This document shows positions 9,697 to 19,434 of a DNA stretch of 32,474 nucleotides, one piece after another (position 1 is the stretch's first letter; each line of letters starts with the position of its first letter). The stretch spans positions 1 through 32,474 of the forward strand of contig RFVJ01000005.1 of assembly GCA_009928125.1 (NCBI GenBank), in the 5' to 3' direction. The notes under the pieces are model-generated. The model made no database searches. It was not told where the DNA came from and saw only the letters and a list, made by a program, of their open reading frames with translations. Both the position numbers and the translations under genes were made by a program. This DNA comes from Betaproteobacteria bacterium. GTDB taxonomy: Bacteria > Pseudomonadota > Gammaproteobacteria > Burkholderiales > Burkholderiaceae_C.

Positions 9697-10525
9697 GAAT
9701 CATCCTATTATAGAAAGCAGCTCGATCACGCAAGCTTGGCGTGATTGGTTGAATTCGCCTGCAGGTGCCTATTTGTTGGATTGGGAGCAAGCTCAAATCG
9801 ATGAGGTGGTGGCCGACATCTTTGGCTACCATGCCGTGCAATTGGGCATGCCCGAGTTGGAAGGCTTGCGAGCCAATCGAATGCCACACCAATGGCTGGC
9901 AACGTCAGAGCCAGATTCAGCACTTCCTGGCAAGTCTTTGGATTTTGCGGCGCACAGTGTTGCCCTGCCATTTCAAGCCGACAGTTTGGACCTGCTGCTG
10001 ATGCCCCACAGTTTGGAGCTCAGCCTGGATGCGCACACCAGCTTGCGTGAAGCGCATCGCGTGTTGATGCCGGAGGGGCATTTGGTCATCACGGGTTTGA
10101 ACCCCACCAGCCTTTGGGGTTGGCGCCACAAACGATCGCAGTGGTATCAAAAATGGGGGTACCGTGGGCTCAGCGCACCCCCGTGTGATGAAATGATTGC
10201 TTATTGGCGACTCAAGGACTGGCTGCGTTTGTTGGGCTTTGAAGTCAAGCTGAGCCGTTTCGGCTGCTGGCGTCCGGCCATGGACAAAGCCAAGTGGCTG
10301 CAACGTTGGTCTTGGATGGACCGCCTGGGAGCGCAGTGGTGGCCCATTTTGGGTGGGGCTTATGTGATGGTTGCCGTGAAAAAAGTTCACGGTGGCCGCA
10401 TGTTGGGGGCCACCTGGAAACAACGCCGTCCCCAAACCAAAACAGCCGTCGGTGTTGCCCAAAGGCAGATCCGGCCCGGCGAACCCAATGGCCTCCATCG
10501 AAAGAATGAATGTGAATCACGTTGA
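9695..10525 (+). CDS. Class I SAM-dependent methyltransferase
   Basis: ...[45 protein letters not shown]..., gloB/methyltransferase/rnhA neighbourhood. Confidence 0.85.
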   Translation: MNHPIIESSSITQAWRDWLNSPAGAYLLDWEQAQIDEVVADIFGYHAVQLGMPELEGLRANRMPHQWLATSEPDSALPGKSLDFAAHSVALPFQADSLDLLLMPHSLELSLDAHTSLREAHRVLMPEGHLVITGLNPTSLWGWRHKRSQWYQKWGYRGLSAPPCDEMIAYWRLKDWLRLLGFEVKLSRFGCWRPAMDKAKWLQRWSWMDRLGAQWWPILGGAYVMVAVKKVHGGRMLGATWKQRRPQTKTAVGVAQRQIRPGEPNGLHRKNECESR

Positions 10526-10958
10526 AATACACACCGACGGTGCATGCAAGGGCAACCCTGGTCCTGGCGGCTGGGGCGCTTTGATGCGCTCGGGTGAGAA
10601 CGTCCGGGAAATTTTTGGCGGAGAGCTGGAAACCACCAACAACCGCATGGAACTGACCGCTGTCATCGAGGCCTTCATGGCCTTGAAGCGACCTTGCAAG
10701 GTCACACTTTATTTAGACAGCGAGTACGTGCGCAAAGGCATCACCGAATGGATTCACGGTTGGAAGGCCAAAGGCTGGCGGACCGCCGCCAAGCAGCCCG
10801 TTAAAAACGCCGATCTATGGCAGAAATTGGATGCTTTAGTGATCAATTCGGGACATCAAATTGAATGGCGCTGGGTGAAGGGTCATGCAGGTGACCCCGG
10901 CAATGAGCGCGCCGATGCACTGGCCAACCAGGGTGTTGAGAAAGCCCTAGGCCGCTGA
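10506..10958 (+). CDS. rnhA: Ribonuclease HI
   Basis: [74 protein letters not shown]; overlaps the methyltransferase by 20 bp. Confidence 0.97.
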   Translation: MNVNHVEIHTDGACKGNPGPGGWGALMRSGENVREIFGGELETTNNRMELTAVIEAFMALKRPCKVTLYLDSEYVRKGITEWIHGWKAKGWRTAAKQPVKNADLWQKLDALVINSGHQIEWRWVKGHAGDPGNERADALANQGVEKALGR

Positions 10959-10975
10959 GTTTGTGCTTCAAGGCA

Positions 10976-11044
10976 CTCCAGCACTCGCCGTGATGTAAAG
11001 CCAACGTTAAGGAAAGTTTGGCAGAGACGCACTGGAGGTTTTTT
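10976..11044 (+). other. Nested inverted repeats followed by T6 (possible terminator or structured RNA)
   Basis: CTCCAG (10976-10981) / CTGGAG (11032-11037) enclosing GCCAA (11000-11004) / TTGGC (11018-11022), followed by GTTTTTT. Confidence 0.45.
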
Positions 11045-11105
11045 CCGATGCCAAGACCCCCCAACAACTGTTACATTTCAGAACTGTTTTGGGTCTTGTT
11101 CGGAA
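11043..11105 (+). promoter_or_regulatory. Long two-part inverted repeat immediately upstream of the RND adaptor gene
   Basis: TTCCGA (11043-11048) + CAAGACCC (11052-11059) / GGGTCTTG (11091-11098) + TCGGAA (11100-11105). Confidence 0.5.
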
Positions 11106-11111
11106 TCTTTG

Positions 11112-12458
11112 ATGTCTTTCAAAAAACCTTATCTCGCGATTGCTTTGGTTGGCGTCGCTGCCGCTTCTGGTGCTGCCTGGTGGCTGCAAAATAAACCGAA
11201 CGCCCCTGCCGCTGAAACAGCCGCAACGGCTGCCAGTCCCACAGCACCCAACGCGGCTGGCGGCGGTGCGCCGGGGGGACCCGCCAAACCCACAGCCGTG
11301 GAAGTTGCCAAAGTCGAGCAAACCAAAATTGTGGACGAGACTCAATCGGTGGGCAGTCTGCGTTCGAACCAAGGTGTTGTTTTGCGACCTGAGGTGGGTG
11401 GACGCGTCAGCCAAGTGTTGTTCAAAGATGGACAGCGTGTCAAAAAAGGTCAGTTGCTGGTTCAGTTTGATGACCAATTGCCTGCTGCACAAGTGATGCA
11501 GGCCAAGGCCGAATTGTCGATTGCACAAGCCAACCACACGCGCAACCAAGAGTTGGTGTCGCAGAACTTCATCAGCAAACGTTCATTGGACGAAAGTGAA
11601 GCCGCCTTGCAAGTGGCCCAAGCCAAATTGGCCTTGGCCCAAGCCACACTGCAACGTTTGAAAATTGTGGCCCCGTTTGATGGCGTGGCAGGTTTGCGTC
11701 AAATCAACGTGGGCGATTACTTGAAAGACGGCGCTGACATGGTCAACGTGGAAGACATCGATGCGGTATTGCTCGACTTCCGATTGGCTGAACGTTTTCA
11801 AACCAAGGTCAAACCGGGTCAAAAAGCGCAAGTCACTTTTGATGCTTTGCCTGGCCGTAAATTCACTGCGCTCATCCAGGCCATTGACCCCTTGATCGAT
11901 GCCAATGGTCGGTCAGTGGGCATTCGCGGTTGCATTGACAACCGGCAGATGCAGTTGCGTCCCGGTATGTTTGCCCGCGTCAATGCCGTGTTCGGCGAGC
12001 GAGCAGAGGCCTTGGTGGTGCCAGAGGAGGCCATCGTGCCGCAAGGCGGACGGGCCAACGTGGTCCGCATTGTGCCTGGCGCCAACAAAGATGAGCTGAT
12101 CTCTGAACGGGTCACGGTGAAGATAGGTCTGCGCCAACCTGGCAAAGTTGAAATTCTCGAGGGCTTGGCTTTGGGCGATACCGTGGTGGTTGCGGGTCAG
12201 CAGCGTTTGCAAAAAGACGGCACCTTGGTCCGAATTGTCGATACCTCCAAGGGGCAAGCGGGTGGTGCTGCGGGTGCCGCAGGGGGGACCAATGCTGGCC
12301 CATCGGGTGCACCTGCTGCGGGCAATGCCGCACCCGGCGGTGCGGGTGCCAAACCCGCTGACGCGCCGCCAACCAAAGAGGCCGACAAAGGCAAGGGCAA
12401 GATGCCCCCTGTGACCGGTGAAAACCCATGCCTCAGAGGTCAGAATGCAACTCGCTGA
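11112..12458 (+). CDS. RND efflux transporter periplasmic adaptor subunit (membrane fusion protein)
   Basis: N-terminal signal/TM, VGSLRSNQGVVLRPEVGGRVSQVLFKDGQRVKKGQLLVQFDD lipoyl-like motif, alpha-hairpin and beta-barrel pattern. Confidence 0.93.
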   Translation: MSFKKPYLAIALVGVAAASGAAWWLQNKPNAPAAETAATAASPTAPNAAGGGAPGGPAKPTAVEVAKVEQTKIVDETQSVGSLRSNQGVVLRPEVGGRVSQVLFKDGQRVKKGQLLVQFDDQLPAAQVMQAKAELSIAQANHTRNQELVSQNFISKRSLDESEAALQVAQAKLALAQATLQRLKIVAPFDGVAGLRQINVGDYLKDGADMVNVEDIDAVLLDFRLAERFQTKVKPGQKAQVTFDALPGRKFTALIQAIDPLIDANGRSVGIRGCIDNRQMQLRPGMFARVNAVFGERAEALVVPEEAIVPQGGRANVVRIVPGANKDELISERVTVKIGLRQPGKVEILEGLALGDTVVVAGQQRLQKDGTLVRIVDTSKGQAGGAAGAAGGTNAGPSGAPAAGNAAPGGAGAKPADAPPTKEADKGKGKMPPVTGENPCLRGQNATR

Positions 12459-15400
12459 AACCTCGATTCGCCGACCGGTCTTCGCGACCGTTTTGTCGCT
12501 GCTGATTCTCTTGATTGGCGCGGTCAGTTTCAATCGACTGTCGCTGCGTGAGTATCCCAAGATCGACGAGCCCACCGTCACTGTCAGTGTGAAGTACCCA
12601 GGTGCTTCCGCAGAGGTGATTGAATCGCAAGTGACCAAGCCCTTGGAAGATTCCATCGCAGGCATCGACGCTGTGGACGTGATCACGTCCATCAGCCGGG
12701 CAGACCAATCGCAAATTACGGTTCGCTTTCGCTTAGAGAAGGATGCGGACACGGCAGCCGCGGAAGTGCGCGATCGCACGTCGCGCATTCGTGGCCGTTT
12801 GCCCCAAGCCATTGAAGAGCCGGTCATTGCCAAGGTGGAAGCCGACGCGTTTCCTGTGATCTGGTTGGCGTTTTCCAGTGACACCTTGTCACCGCTGCAA
12901 ATCAATGACTTGATCAACCGGGTGGTCAAGCCGCGCTTGCAAACTGTCACGGGTGTGGCCGATGTGCGCATTTACGGTGAACGCAAATATGCAATGCGTG
13001 TTTGGTTGGACGCAGAACGCATGGCCGCCTATCGCCTCACACCGCAAGATGTGGAAGACGCCATTCGCCGCAGCAATTTGGAATTGCCTGCCGGGCGCAT
13101 TGAATCGCAGCAACGAGAATTCAGTGTCACGTCTCAAACCGATTTGATCAAGGCCGGACAGTTTGGGGACATCACCATTCGCAATGTCAACGGGTTCCCC
13201 ATCAAAATTCGCGATGTGGCCAAAGTGGAAGAGGGCGCAGCAGATGACCGAAGCCGAGTGCGTTTGAATGGCAAAGCCTCGATTTCGGCGGGCGTGATTC
13301 GTCAGGCAACGGCCAATCCTTTGGAGTTGTCCAAAGGCGTGCGCGAGATGATGCCGCGCTTGCAACAAGATCTGCCAGGCGATGTGACCATCGATGTGGC
13401 CAACGACAATTCAGTGTTCATCGACAAGTCCATCAAGAGCGTATTCCGTACCATTGTGGAAGCGGTTGTGTTGGTGGCGCTGGTGATTTTTGTATTTTTG
13501 CGGACCTTCCGCGCCTCGATCATTCCCATCGTGACCATTCCAGTGAGTTTGATTGGCACCTTTGCCATGATGGCCCTGGCAGGCTTCACCATCAACACCT
13601 TGACCCTGCTGGCCTTGGTGCTGGCCATCGGCTTGGTGGTGGACGATGCCATTGTGATGCTGGAAAATATTTTCAGGCACATCGAGGAAGGATTGGACCC
13701 GTTCTCGGCGGCCATCAAAGGCGCCAAAGAAATTGGCTTTGCGATCGTGGCCATGTCATTGACCTTGGCGGCTGTGTTTGCACCCTTGGCTTTCACACCG
13801 GGCCGTACGGGCAAGTTGTTCAGTGAATTTGCCTTGGCTTTGGCGGGCGCTGTGCTGGTTTCGGGTTTTGTGGCACTGACCCTGTCGCCCATGATGAGCT
13901 CTTTGCTTTTGCGTCACAACCCCAATCCCAACCGCTTTGACGTGTTCATGGAAAAAATCCTGACAGGCTTGTCAAACGGCTACGAAAAACTGCTCACTTG
14001 GGTGTTGAGAAAAGCACGTTGGTTGGTGGTTTTGGTGATGCTATCTTGCGGTGTCGGCATTGTGATGGTGTACCCCACCATGAAGCAAGAGTTGTCGCCC
14101 TTGGAAGACCGCGGCACCATCCTGGCCACTGTCACAGCGCCCGACGGTTCAACCTTGGACTACACCGACAAGTATGCCAAGTCGCTAGAAAGAATTGGCA
14201 GCGCCTATCCTGAATTTGACCGCATCTTTGCCAACTTGGGCAATCCAACGGTGGCGCAGGGCAGCGTCATTTACCGTGCTGTTGATTGGGATCAGCGCAA
14301 TCGCACCACGCTGGAAATTGCCCGAGAGATGCAAGGCAAGTTCAATGGCATTGCAGGCATCAATGCCTTCCCCATCACGCCGCCTTCTTTGGGACAAGGC
14401 TTCCGCGAGCGTCCTGTCAACTTTGTGATTCAAACCTCCGACAGTTATCAAAATCTGAATGCTGTCACGCGCCAAATGCTGGATGCGATTGCCAAAAATC
14501 CTGGCTTCATTGCGCCTGATGTGGATTTGCGCTTGAACAAGCCAGAGCTTCGGATTGATGTCGACCGTGTCAAAGCCACCGAGTTGGGTGTCAGTGTGGA
14601 TGTGGTGGCGCGTGCCATTGAAACCATGTTGGGTGGCCGTGCTGTGACGCGTTACAAACGCGATGCAGAGCAGTACGATGTGATTGTGCAAACCCAGGCC
14701 AGTGGCCGCAATGCACCCGATGACATCGACAACATTTATGTGCGTGGCCGCAACGATTCCGTCATTCCCTTGTCGGCCTTGGTCAAGGTTCGCGAGAGCG
14801 TATCGCCTCGTGAGTTGAATCACTTTGGACAACGCCGTTCGGTTTCCATCACCGCCAATTTGGCGCCTGACTATGCCTTGGGCGAGGCCTTGAAGTTTTT
14901 GGACACCACGGCGGCCGGTATTTTGAAGACCGGCTACACCACAGAGTTGAATGGCACCTCCCGAGAGTTTCGCAATTCGCAAGGTGCGTTGGTCATTGTG
15001 TTTGTGCTGGCGCTGTTCTTTATTTTCTTGGTGTTGGCTGCGCAGTTCGAGAGTTTCATCGACCCCTTCGTGATCATGTTGTCGGTCCCGCTGTCGATGT
15101 TCGGGGCGCTCATCACGCTCAAAATGACGGGCGGCACGCTCAATGTGTACTCTCAAATTGGCTTGATCACCTTGGTCGGTTTGATCACCAAGCACGGCAT
15201 CTTGATCGTGGAATTCACCAACCAGTTGCGCGAGCAGGGTGTTGAAACGTTTGATGCCATCGTGAAGGCCTCTGGGCAACGCCTGCGTCCCATCTTGATG
15301 ACCACGGGCGCCATGGTGTTGGGTGCAGTACCCTTGGCGTTGGCCAAAGGTGCGGGTGCTGAAAGCCGCATTCAAATTGGTTGGGTGATTGTGGGCGGCA

Positions 15401-15534
15401 TGACCTTTGGAACCTTGCTGACGGTCTTTGTGGTGCCCACCATGTACAGTTTGTTTGCGCGCAAATCAGTTCCGGGCCCTAACAAGCAAGATGTGGTGGA
15501 TTCAGCCTCAGAGGTCGGCCACGCACACCCTTGA
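12445..15534 (+). CDS. RND efflux transporter permease subunit (HAE1-like)
   Basis: ETSIRRPVFATVLSLLILLIGAVSFNRLSLREYPKIDEPTVTVSVKYPGASAEVIESQVTKPLE..., GLVVDDAIVMLENIFRHIEEG, GLITKHGILIVEFTNQLREQG; ATG 12445 lies inside the upstream gene's end. Confidence 0.96.
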   Translation: MQLAETSIRRPVFATVLSLLILLIGAVSFNRLSLREYPKIDEPTVTVSVKYPGASAEVIESQVTKPLEDSIAGIDAVDVITSISRADQSQITVRFRLEKDADTAAAEVRDRTSRIRGRLPQAIEEPVIAKVEADAFPVIWLAFSSDTLSPLQINDLINRVVKPRLQTVTGVADVRIYGERKYAMRVWLDAERMAAYRLTPQDVEDAIRRSNLELPAGRIESQQREFSVTSQTDLIKAGQFGDITIRNVNGFPIKIRDVAKVEEGAADDRSRVRLNGKASISAGVIRQATANPLELSKGVREMMPRLQQDLPGDVTIDVANDNSVFIDKSIKSVFRTIVEAVVLVALVIFVFLRTFRASIIPIVTIPVSLIGTFAMMALAGFTINTLTLLALVLAIGLVVDDAIVMLENIFRHIEEGLDPFSAAIKGAKEIGFAIVAMSLTLAAVFAPLAFTPGRTGKLFSEFALALAGAVLVSGFVALTLSPMMSSLLLRHNPNPNRFDVFMEKILTGLSNGYEKLLTWVLRKARWLVVLVMLSCGVGIVMVYPTMKQELSPLEDRGTILATVTAPDGSTLDYTDKYAKSLERIGSAYPEFDRIFANLGNPTVAQGSVIYRAVDWDQRNRTTLEIAREMQGKFNGIAGINAFPITPPSLGQGFRERPVNFVIQTSDSYQNLNAVTRQMLDAIAKNPGFIAPDVDLRLNKPELRIDVDRVKATELGVSVDVVARAIETMLGGRAVTRYKRDAEQYDVIVQTQASGRNAPDDIDNIYVRGRNDSVIPLSALVKVRESVSPRELNHFGQRRSVSITANLAPDYALGEALKFLDTTAAGILKTGYTTELNGTSREFRNSQGALVIVFVLALFFIFLVLAAQFESFIDPFVIMLSVPLSMFGALITLKMTGGTLNVYSQIGLITLVGLITKHGILIVEFTNQLREQGVETFDAIVKASGQRLRPILMTTGAMVLGAVPLALAKGAGAESRIQIGWVIVGGMTFGTLLTVFVVPTMYSLFARKSVPGPNKQDVVDSASEVGHAHP

Positions 15535-15555
15535 TGCCACAGAATTGAATTTCTC

Positions 15556-16830
15556 TCAAAGCATCAGCACATCCACCCAGTCCCCAATTTGCGCGGTGGA
15601 CTGGGCGTGCGACAACACAATCAAGCAGTTGGCTTGAACCATGGAACTCAAAACGCCAGAGCCTTGGTTGCCCGTGGTGACCACTTCTAAATCACCTTGG
15701 GCATTGCGTGTGGCAATGCCACGTTGATATTCAGTACGCCCTGGTTTTTTTCTTAAAACCTCTTGTGTTTGAGCGCGAACCAAAGGTGGGGGGGCGGTCG
15801 TCACGCCCATCATTTGCAACAGCGCAGGTTTCACAAAAGCCAAGAAGGTCACCATCACGGCAACGGGGTTGCCAGGTAAGCCAAACAACACGGCAGAGCG
15901 ATCACCTTGCGTCAAACGCCCAACCGCCATGGGCCGGCCGGGGCGCATGGCAATTTTCCAAAAAACCACGTCGCCCAATTTCTTCATCATGGCTTTGGTG
16001 AAATCGGCTTCACCCACACTGACGCCGCCGCTGGTGATCACAGCATCGGCCGACTGTGCTGCTTGGGTGAAAGCATGTTCCAAGCGCACGGGGTCGTCGC
16101 GCACAACACCCAAGTCAATCATCTCGCAGCCCAAAGCCTGCAGCATGCCAAAGACGGTGTAGCGGTTACTGTCGTACACCGCGCCTTCGCGGGGTGCTTC
16201 GCCTAAGCTCAGAATCTCGTCGCCCGTCGAGAAGTAAGCCACCTTCAAGCGACGAACCACGGTAACCGTGGGTTGCCCCAAGCTGGCCAACAGACCCACA
16301 GCAGCCGGCGTGACCCTGGTGCCTTGGGCCAAGGCAGGTGCGTTCTTTTTCAGATCTTCTCCGCACAAGCGACGGTTGTCTCCGGCGCGCACAATGCCCG
16401 CTGGAATGCTGACGCTGTCAGCGCTCACGCTGCACAATTCTTGTGGCACCACAGTGTCAAGGCCCGCGGGCATGATGGCGCCGGTCATGATCTTGACGCA
16501 TTCCCCCGCATGCACGGTCCCTTGCCAAGCCTGACCTGCCAGGGCAGTGCCAACGACTTTCAAGTTCAACGCTTCATGGGCTTGCAGTGCGTCTCCTTTG
16601 AAAGCAAAACCGTCCATGGCCGAGTTGTCATGAGGTGGCACATCGATGGGACTGATCACATCTTGTGCGATCACGCGATTCAACGCTTCGAAAATCGGAA
16701 CGTCTTCCACCTCTGAAATGGGCGTCACCAGCTGCTTCAAAAAATTCAGAACATCATCTGCAGGCAAAGCTTGGGGGTCATAGCCCTGAAGGTTGGCGGC
16801 AATCTGTGCCAGTGACTTGCTGTGGCTCAT
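15556..16830 (-). CDS. moeA: Molybdopterin molybdotransferase
   Basis: [79 protein letters not shown]. Confidence 0.96.
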   Translation of the reverse strand: MSHSKSLAQIAANLQGYDPQALPADDVLNFLKQLVTPISEVEDVPIFEALNRVIAQDVISPIDVPPHDNSAMDGFAFKGDALQAHEALNLKVVGTALAGQAWQGTVHAGECVKIMTGAIMPAGLDTVVPQELCSVSADSVSIPAGIVRAGDNRRLCGEDLKKNAPALAQGTRVTPAAVGLLASLGQPTVTVVRRLKVAYFSTGDEILSLGEAPREGAVYDSNRYTVFGMLQALGCEMIDLGVVRDDPVRLEHAFTQAAQSADAVITSGGVSVGEADFTKAMMKKLGDVVFWKIAMRPGRPMAVGRLTQGDRSAVLFGLPGNPVAVMVTFLAFVKPALLQMMGVTTAPPPLVRAQTQEVLRKKPGRTEYQRGIATRNAQGDLEVVTTGNQGSGVLSSMVQANCLIVLSHAQSTAQIGDWVDVLML

Positions 16831-17450
16831 GGTGTTTTTTCGAGGCGGTGCAATTCTTCGAGCGTGTTGGCATTGAAAAAAGCGCGAGGATCGATGTCGG
16901 GAGAATCAAAGGGCACCAACGCGCAAACGTGTTGGGCTGTCCAGGCATCGATCTTTCGGCCACCGGCTTGCATGAACTTCACCAAGCTTTCCAAGAGGCT
17001 GACACGCATCAAGCAAAAAACTGGCTGAGGGCGCACGCGGCCGTCTTCTTCCTTGGCCGCCGCAATTGCAATGTCGGCCTGTTGCTGAACCAAGGCTTCG
17101 TGCAATTTGTGTGCTAATTCCAAGGGAAATAAGGGGCTGTCGCAGGGGACGGTGAGCAAGAGTTCTGTTTCGCAACGTTCAAGGCCCGTCAGAAAACCGG
17201 CCAAAGGACCGGCAAAGCCATCGGTGCTGTCGGGCCAAACTTGCACGCCCAAGGATTCGTAGGCAGACAAATTTCGATTGGCCACGATCATGATGTCTGA
17301 CAAGGGGGCGCCATGCTGCATTTGCAAACGCATGAGGGCATGCAAGGCCAGCGGCGTGCCGTTGAAATTTTGCAGGCCTTTGTCGAGGCCGCCCATGCGC
17401 GCGCCTCTGCCGCCTGCCAAAATTAAACCGGTGATGCTGTGATCGTTCAT
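16827..17450 (-). CDS. mobA: Molybdenum cofactor guanylyltransferase
   Basis: [54 protein letters not shown] overlap with moeA (start may be 17462). Confidence 0.95.
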   Translation of the reverse strand: MNDHSITGLILAGGRGARMGGLDKGLQNFNGTPLALHALMRLQMQHGAPLSDIMIVANRNLSAYESLGVQVWPDSTDGFAGPLAGFLTGLERCETELLLTVPCDSPLFPLELAHKLHEALVQQQADIAIAAAKEEDGRVRPQPVFCLMRVSLLESLVKFMQAGGRKIDAWTAQHVCALVPFDSPDIDPRAFFNANTLEELHRLEKTP

Positions 17451-17475
17451 GGGGTGGGGCAATCTGAAAGCAGGG

Positions 17476-18639
17476 TCAACCCCCGATGTAACTCATCTCA
17501 ACTTTGCGTCGCGCCGCGTTGGCCTGATCGGTTGCAACGTCGCTTGAATTGTTTTCTGCCCGGCGCAGTTCAGAGTACCTGTCGGCACGTTGCGACCAGA
17601 TGGCCGCAATGGCTTGCGTCAGTGCGTTGGTATCTTGCTGGTCGCGGACCAAAGGTTTGAGGTCATAGCCTTGTGTGGCAAACAGACACAAATAAAGCTG
17701 GCCTTCTGTGGTGAGTCGTGCGCGATTGCAATCGCTGCAGAAAGCCTGCGTCACACTGCTGATGAAACCAACCTCGCCCAATTCAGGGTCGTGTTCGCCT
17801 TGTGCATTGAGGTAGCCCCAGCGTTCGGCGGTTTCGCCAAGTTGCGAAGGGGCCAAGGCCATGAGAGAAAACTCGCTTTGAAGCATTTTCAAAACGTCTG
17901 CACTGGGCATGACTTCGTTCATGCGCCAGCCGTTGGTTGCGCCCACGTCCATGTACTCAATGAAGCGCAGCGCAATGCCTGTGCCTCTGAAGTAACGGGC
18001 CATGGGCAAGATTTCTTGCTCATTGGTGCCTCGCTTGACCACCATGTTGACTTTGATGGGGCCAAGACCCGCAGCTTGCGCTGCCGCAATGCCTTCCAAA
18101 ACATCACTGACAGGAAAGTCCACATCGTTCATGCTTTTGAACACGGCATCGTCCAGGCCATCCAAACTGATGGTGACGCGTTTCAAGCCAGCGTCTTTCA
18201 AGCTTTGGGCCTTGCGCGCCAACAGCGAGCCATTGGTGGTCAACGTGATGTCCAGTGGTTTGCCAGAGACGGTTCGCAGTGCGGCCAATTGCGCCACCAA
18301 GACTTCCAAATTTTTTCGAAGCAAAGGCTCGCCACCCGTTAACCTGATTTTTTCGACACCCAAGGTGATGAAACTTTGGGCAGTGCGCGTGATCTCTTCA
18401 AAACTCAACAGGGCACTGTGCGGCAAATAGGTGTAATCGCTGTTGAAAATTTCTTTGGGCATGCAGTAACTGCATCTGAAATTGCAGCGGTCGGTGACGC
18501 TGATGCGCAGGTCTTTCAAGGGCCGCTGCAAACGATCCCTCAAGTTTGAACCTGCTACAGCGTGCGCATCTGCTGCTAACGTGGGAAGCGGCAAATTTCC
18601 CAGCGGCTGGGTGATGATGGGAATGACGCGTTCAGACAC
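17476..18639 (-). CDS. moaA: GTP 3',8-cyclase
   Basis: Radical SAM motif [28 protein letters not shown], second cluster [21 protein letters not shown]-terminal MSYIGG. GTG start at 18639 chosen over the longer ORF start at 18804. Confidence 0.95.
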   Translation of the reverse strand: MSERVIPIITQPLGNLPLPTLAADAHAVAGSNLRDRLQRPLKDLRISVTDRCNFRCSYCMPKEIFNSDYTYLPHSALLSFEEITRTAQSFITLGVEKIRLTGGEPLLRKNLEVLVAQLAALRTVSGKPLDITLTTNGSLLARKAQSLKDAGLKRVTISLDGLDDAVFKSMNDVDFPVSDVLEGIAAAQAAGLGPIKVNMVVKRGTNEQEILPMARYFRGTGIALRFIEYMDVGATNGWRMNEVMPSADVLKMLQSEFSLMALAPSQLGETAERWGYLNAQGEHDPELGEVGFISSVTQAFCSDCNRARLTTEGQLYLCLFATQGYDLKPLVRDQQDTNALTQAIAAIWSQRADRYSELRRAENNSSDVATDQANAARRKVEMSYIGG

Positions 18640-19393
18640 AGCGTGCGCCGTCAACTTCAATGCACACACCACTGATGAACGAGCCTTCATCGCTGGCCAG
18701 ATAGAGGGCTGCATTGGCCACATCCAGGGCCGTCGAGAAGCGACCCAAAGGGATGGTGGCCATGAACTTGGCGCGCTTGGCTTCGTCAACAGGACCGCCT
18801 GCAAATTCAGCCGACAAGCCTGTGTCAGGATTGAACACGGGGTTGATGCAATTCACACGAATGTTGTCGGGGCCCAATTCGGCGGCCAAAGATTTGCTGG
18901 TGGTGATGACCGCGCCCTTCGAGCCGTTGTACCAAGTGAGGCCAGGGCGAGGGCGAATGCCTGCAGTCGATGCAATGTTGATGAAGGAGCCGCCACCGTT
19001 TTTGCGGAACTCGGGCACGGCATGAACCGTGGCCAAGTAAATGCTCTTCATGTTGACGGCGTAGCATTTGTCGAATTCGTCTTCGCTGACTTCAAGCGCA
19101 GGGCGGTTGCGGTGCGTCCATCCTGCGTTGTTGATCATCACATCCAAACGTCCCCACAATTTGACCGCTTCTTGCACCAAGGCTTTGACATCGTCTGAGC
19201 GCGTCACGTCAGCTGCAAAGAATGCGGCGGTCCCGCCAGCGGCTTGGATGTCTTGCACCACTTTGTGGCCCGCTGCAGTGTGGATGTCATTGACCAAGAC
19301 CTTGGCACCATGGGCCGCAAAATGTTTGGCAATGCCTTCGCCAATGCCGCCGCCAGAGCCTGTGACGATGACCACTTTATGTTGAATGTTCAT
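18632..19393 (-). CDS. SDR family oxidoreductase
   Basis: [31 protein letters not shown] (TGxxxGxG), [32 protein letters not shown]-terminal [12 protein letters not shown]. Confidence 0.94.
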   Translation of the reverse strand: MNIQHKVVIVTGSGGGIGEGIAKHFAAHGAKVLVNDIHTAAGHKVVQDIQAAGGTAAFFAADVTRSDDVKALVQEAVKLWGRLDVMINNAGWTHRNRPALEVSEDEFDKCYAVNMKSIYLATVHAVPEFRKNGGGSFINIASTAGIRPRPGLTWYNGSKGAVITTSKSLAAELGPDNIRVNCINPVFNPDTGLSAEFAGGPVDEAKRAKFMATIPLGRFSTALDVANAALYLASDEGSFISGVCIEVDGARCV

Positions 19394-19434
19394 GAGATTT
19401 CCTGATGTGAGGGTGTGTGGCCTGGCCGCTTTGC

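Noticed and set aside
11913-12971. 352-aa minus-strand ORF across the RND adaptor/permease junction
   Set aside because: Antisense to two confident CDSs and no recognisable domain.
14185-15375. 396-aa minus-strand ORF
   Set aside because: Lies entirely antisense to the RND permease, with His/Gln/Arg-rich shadow composition.
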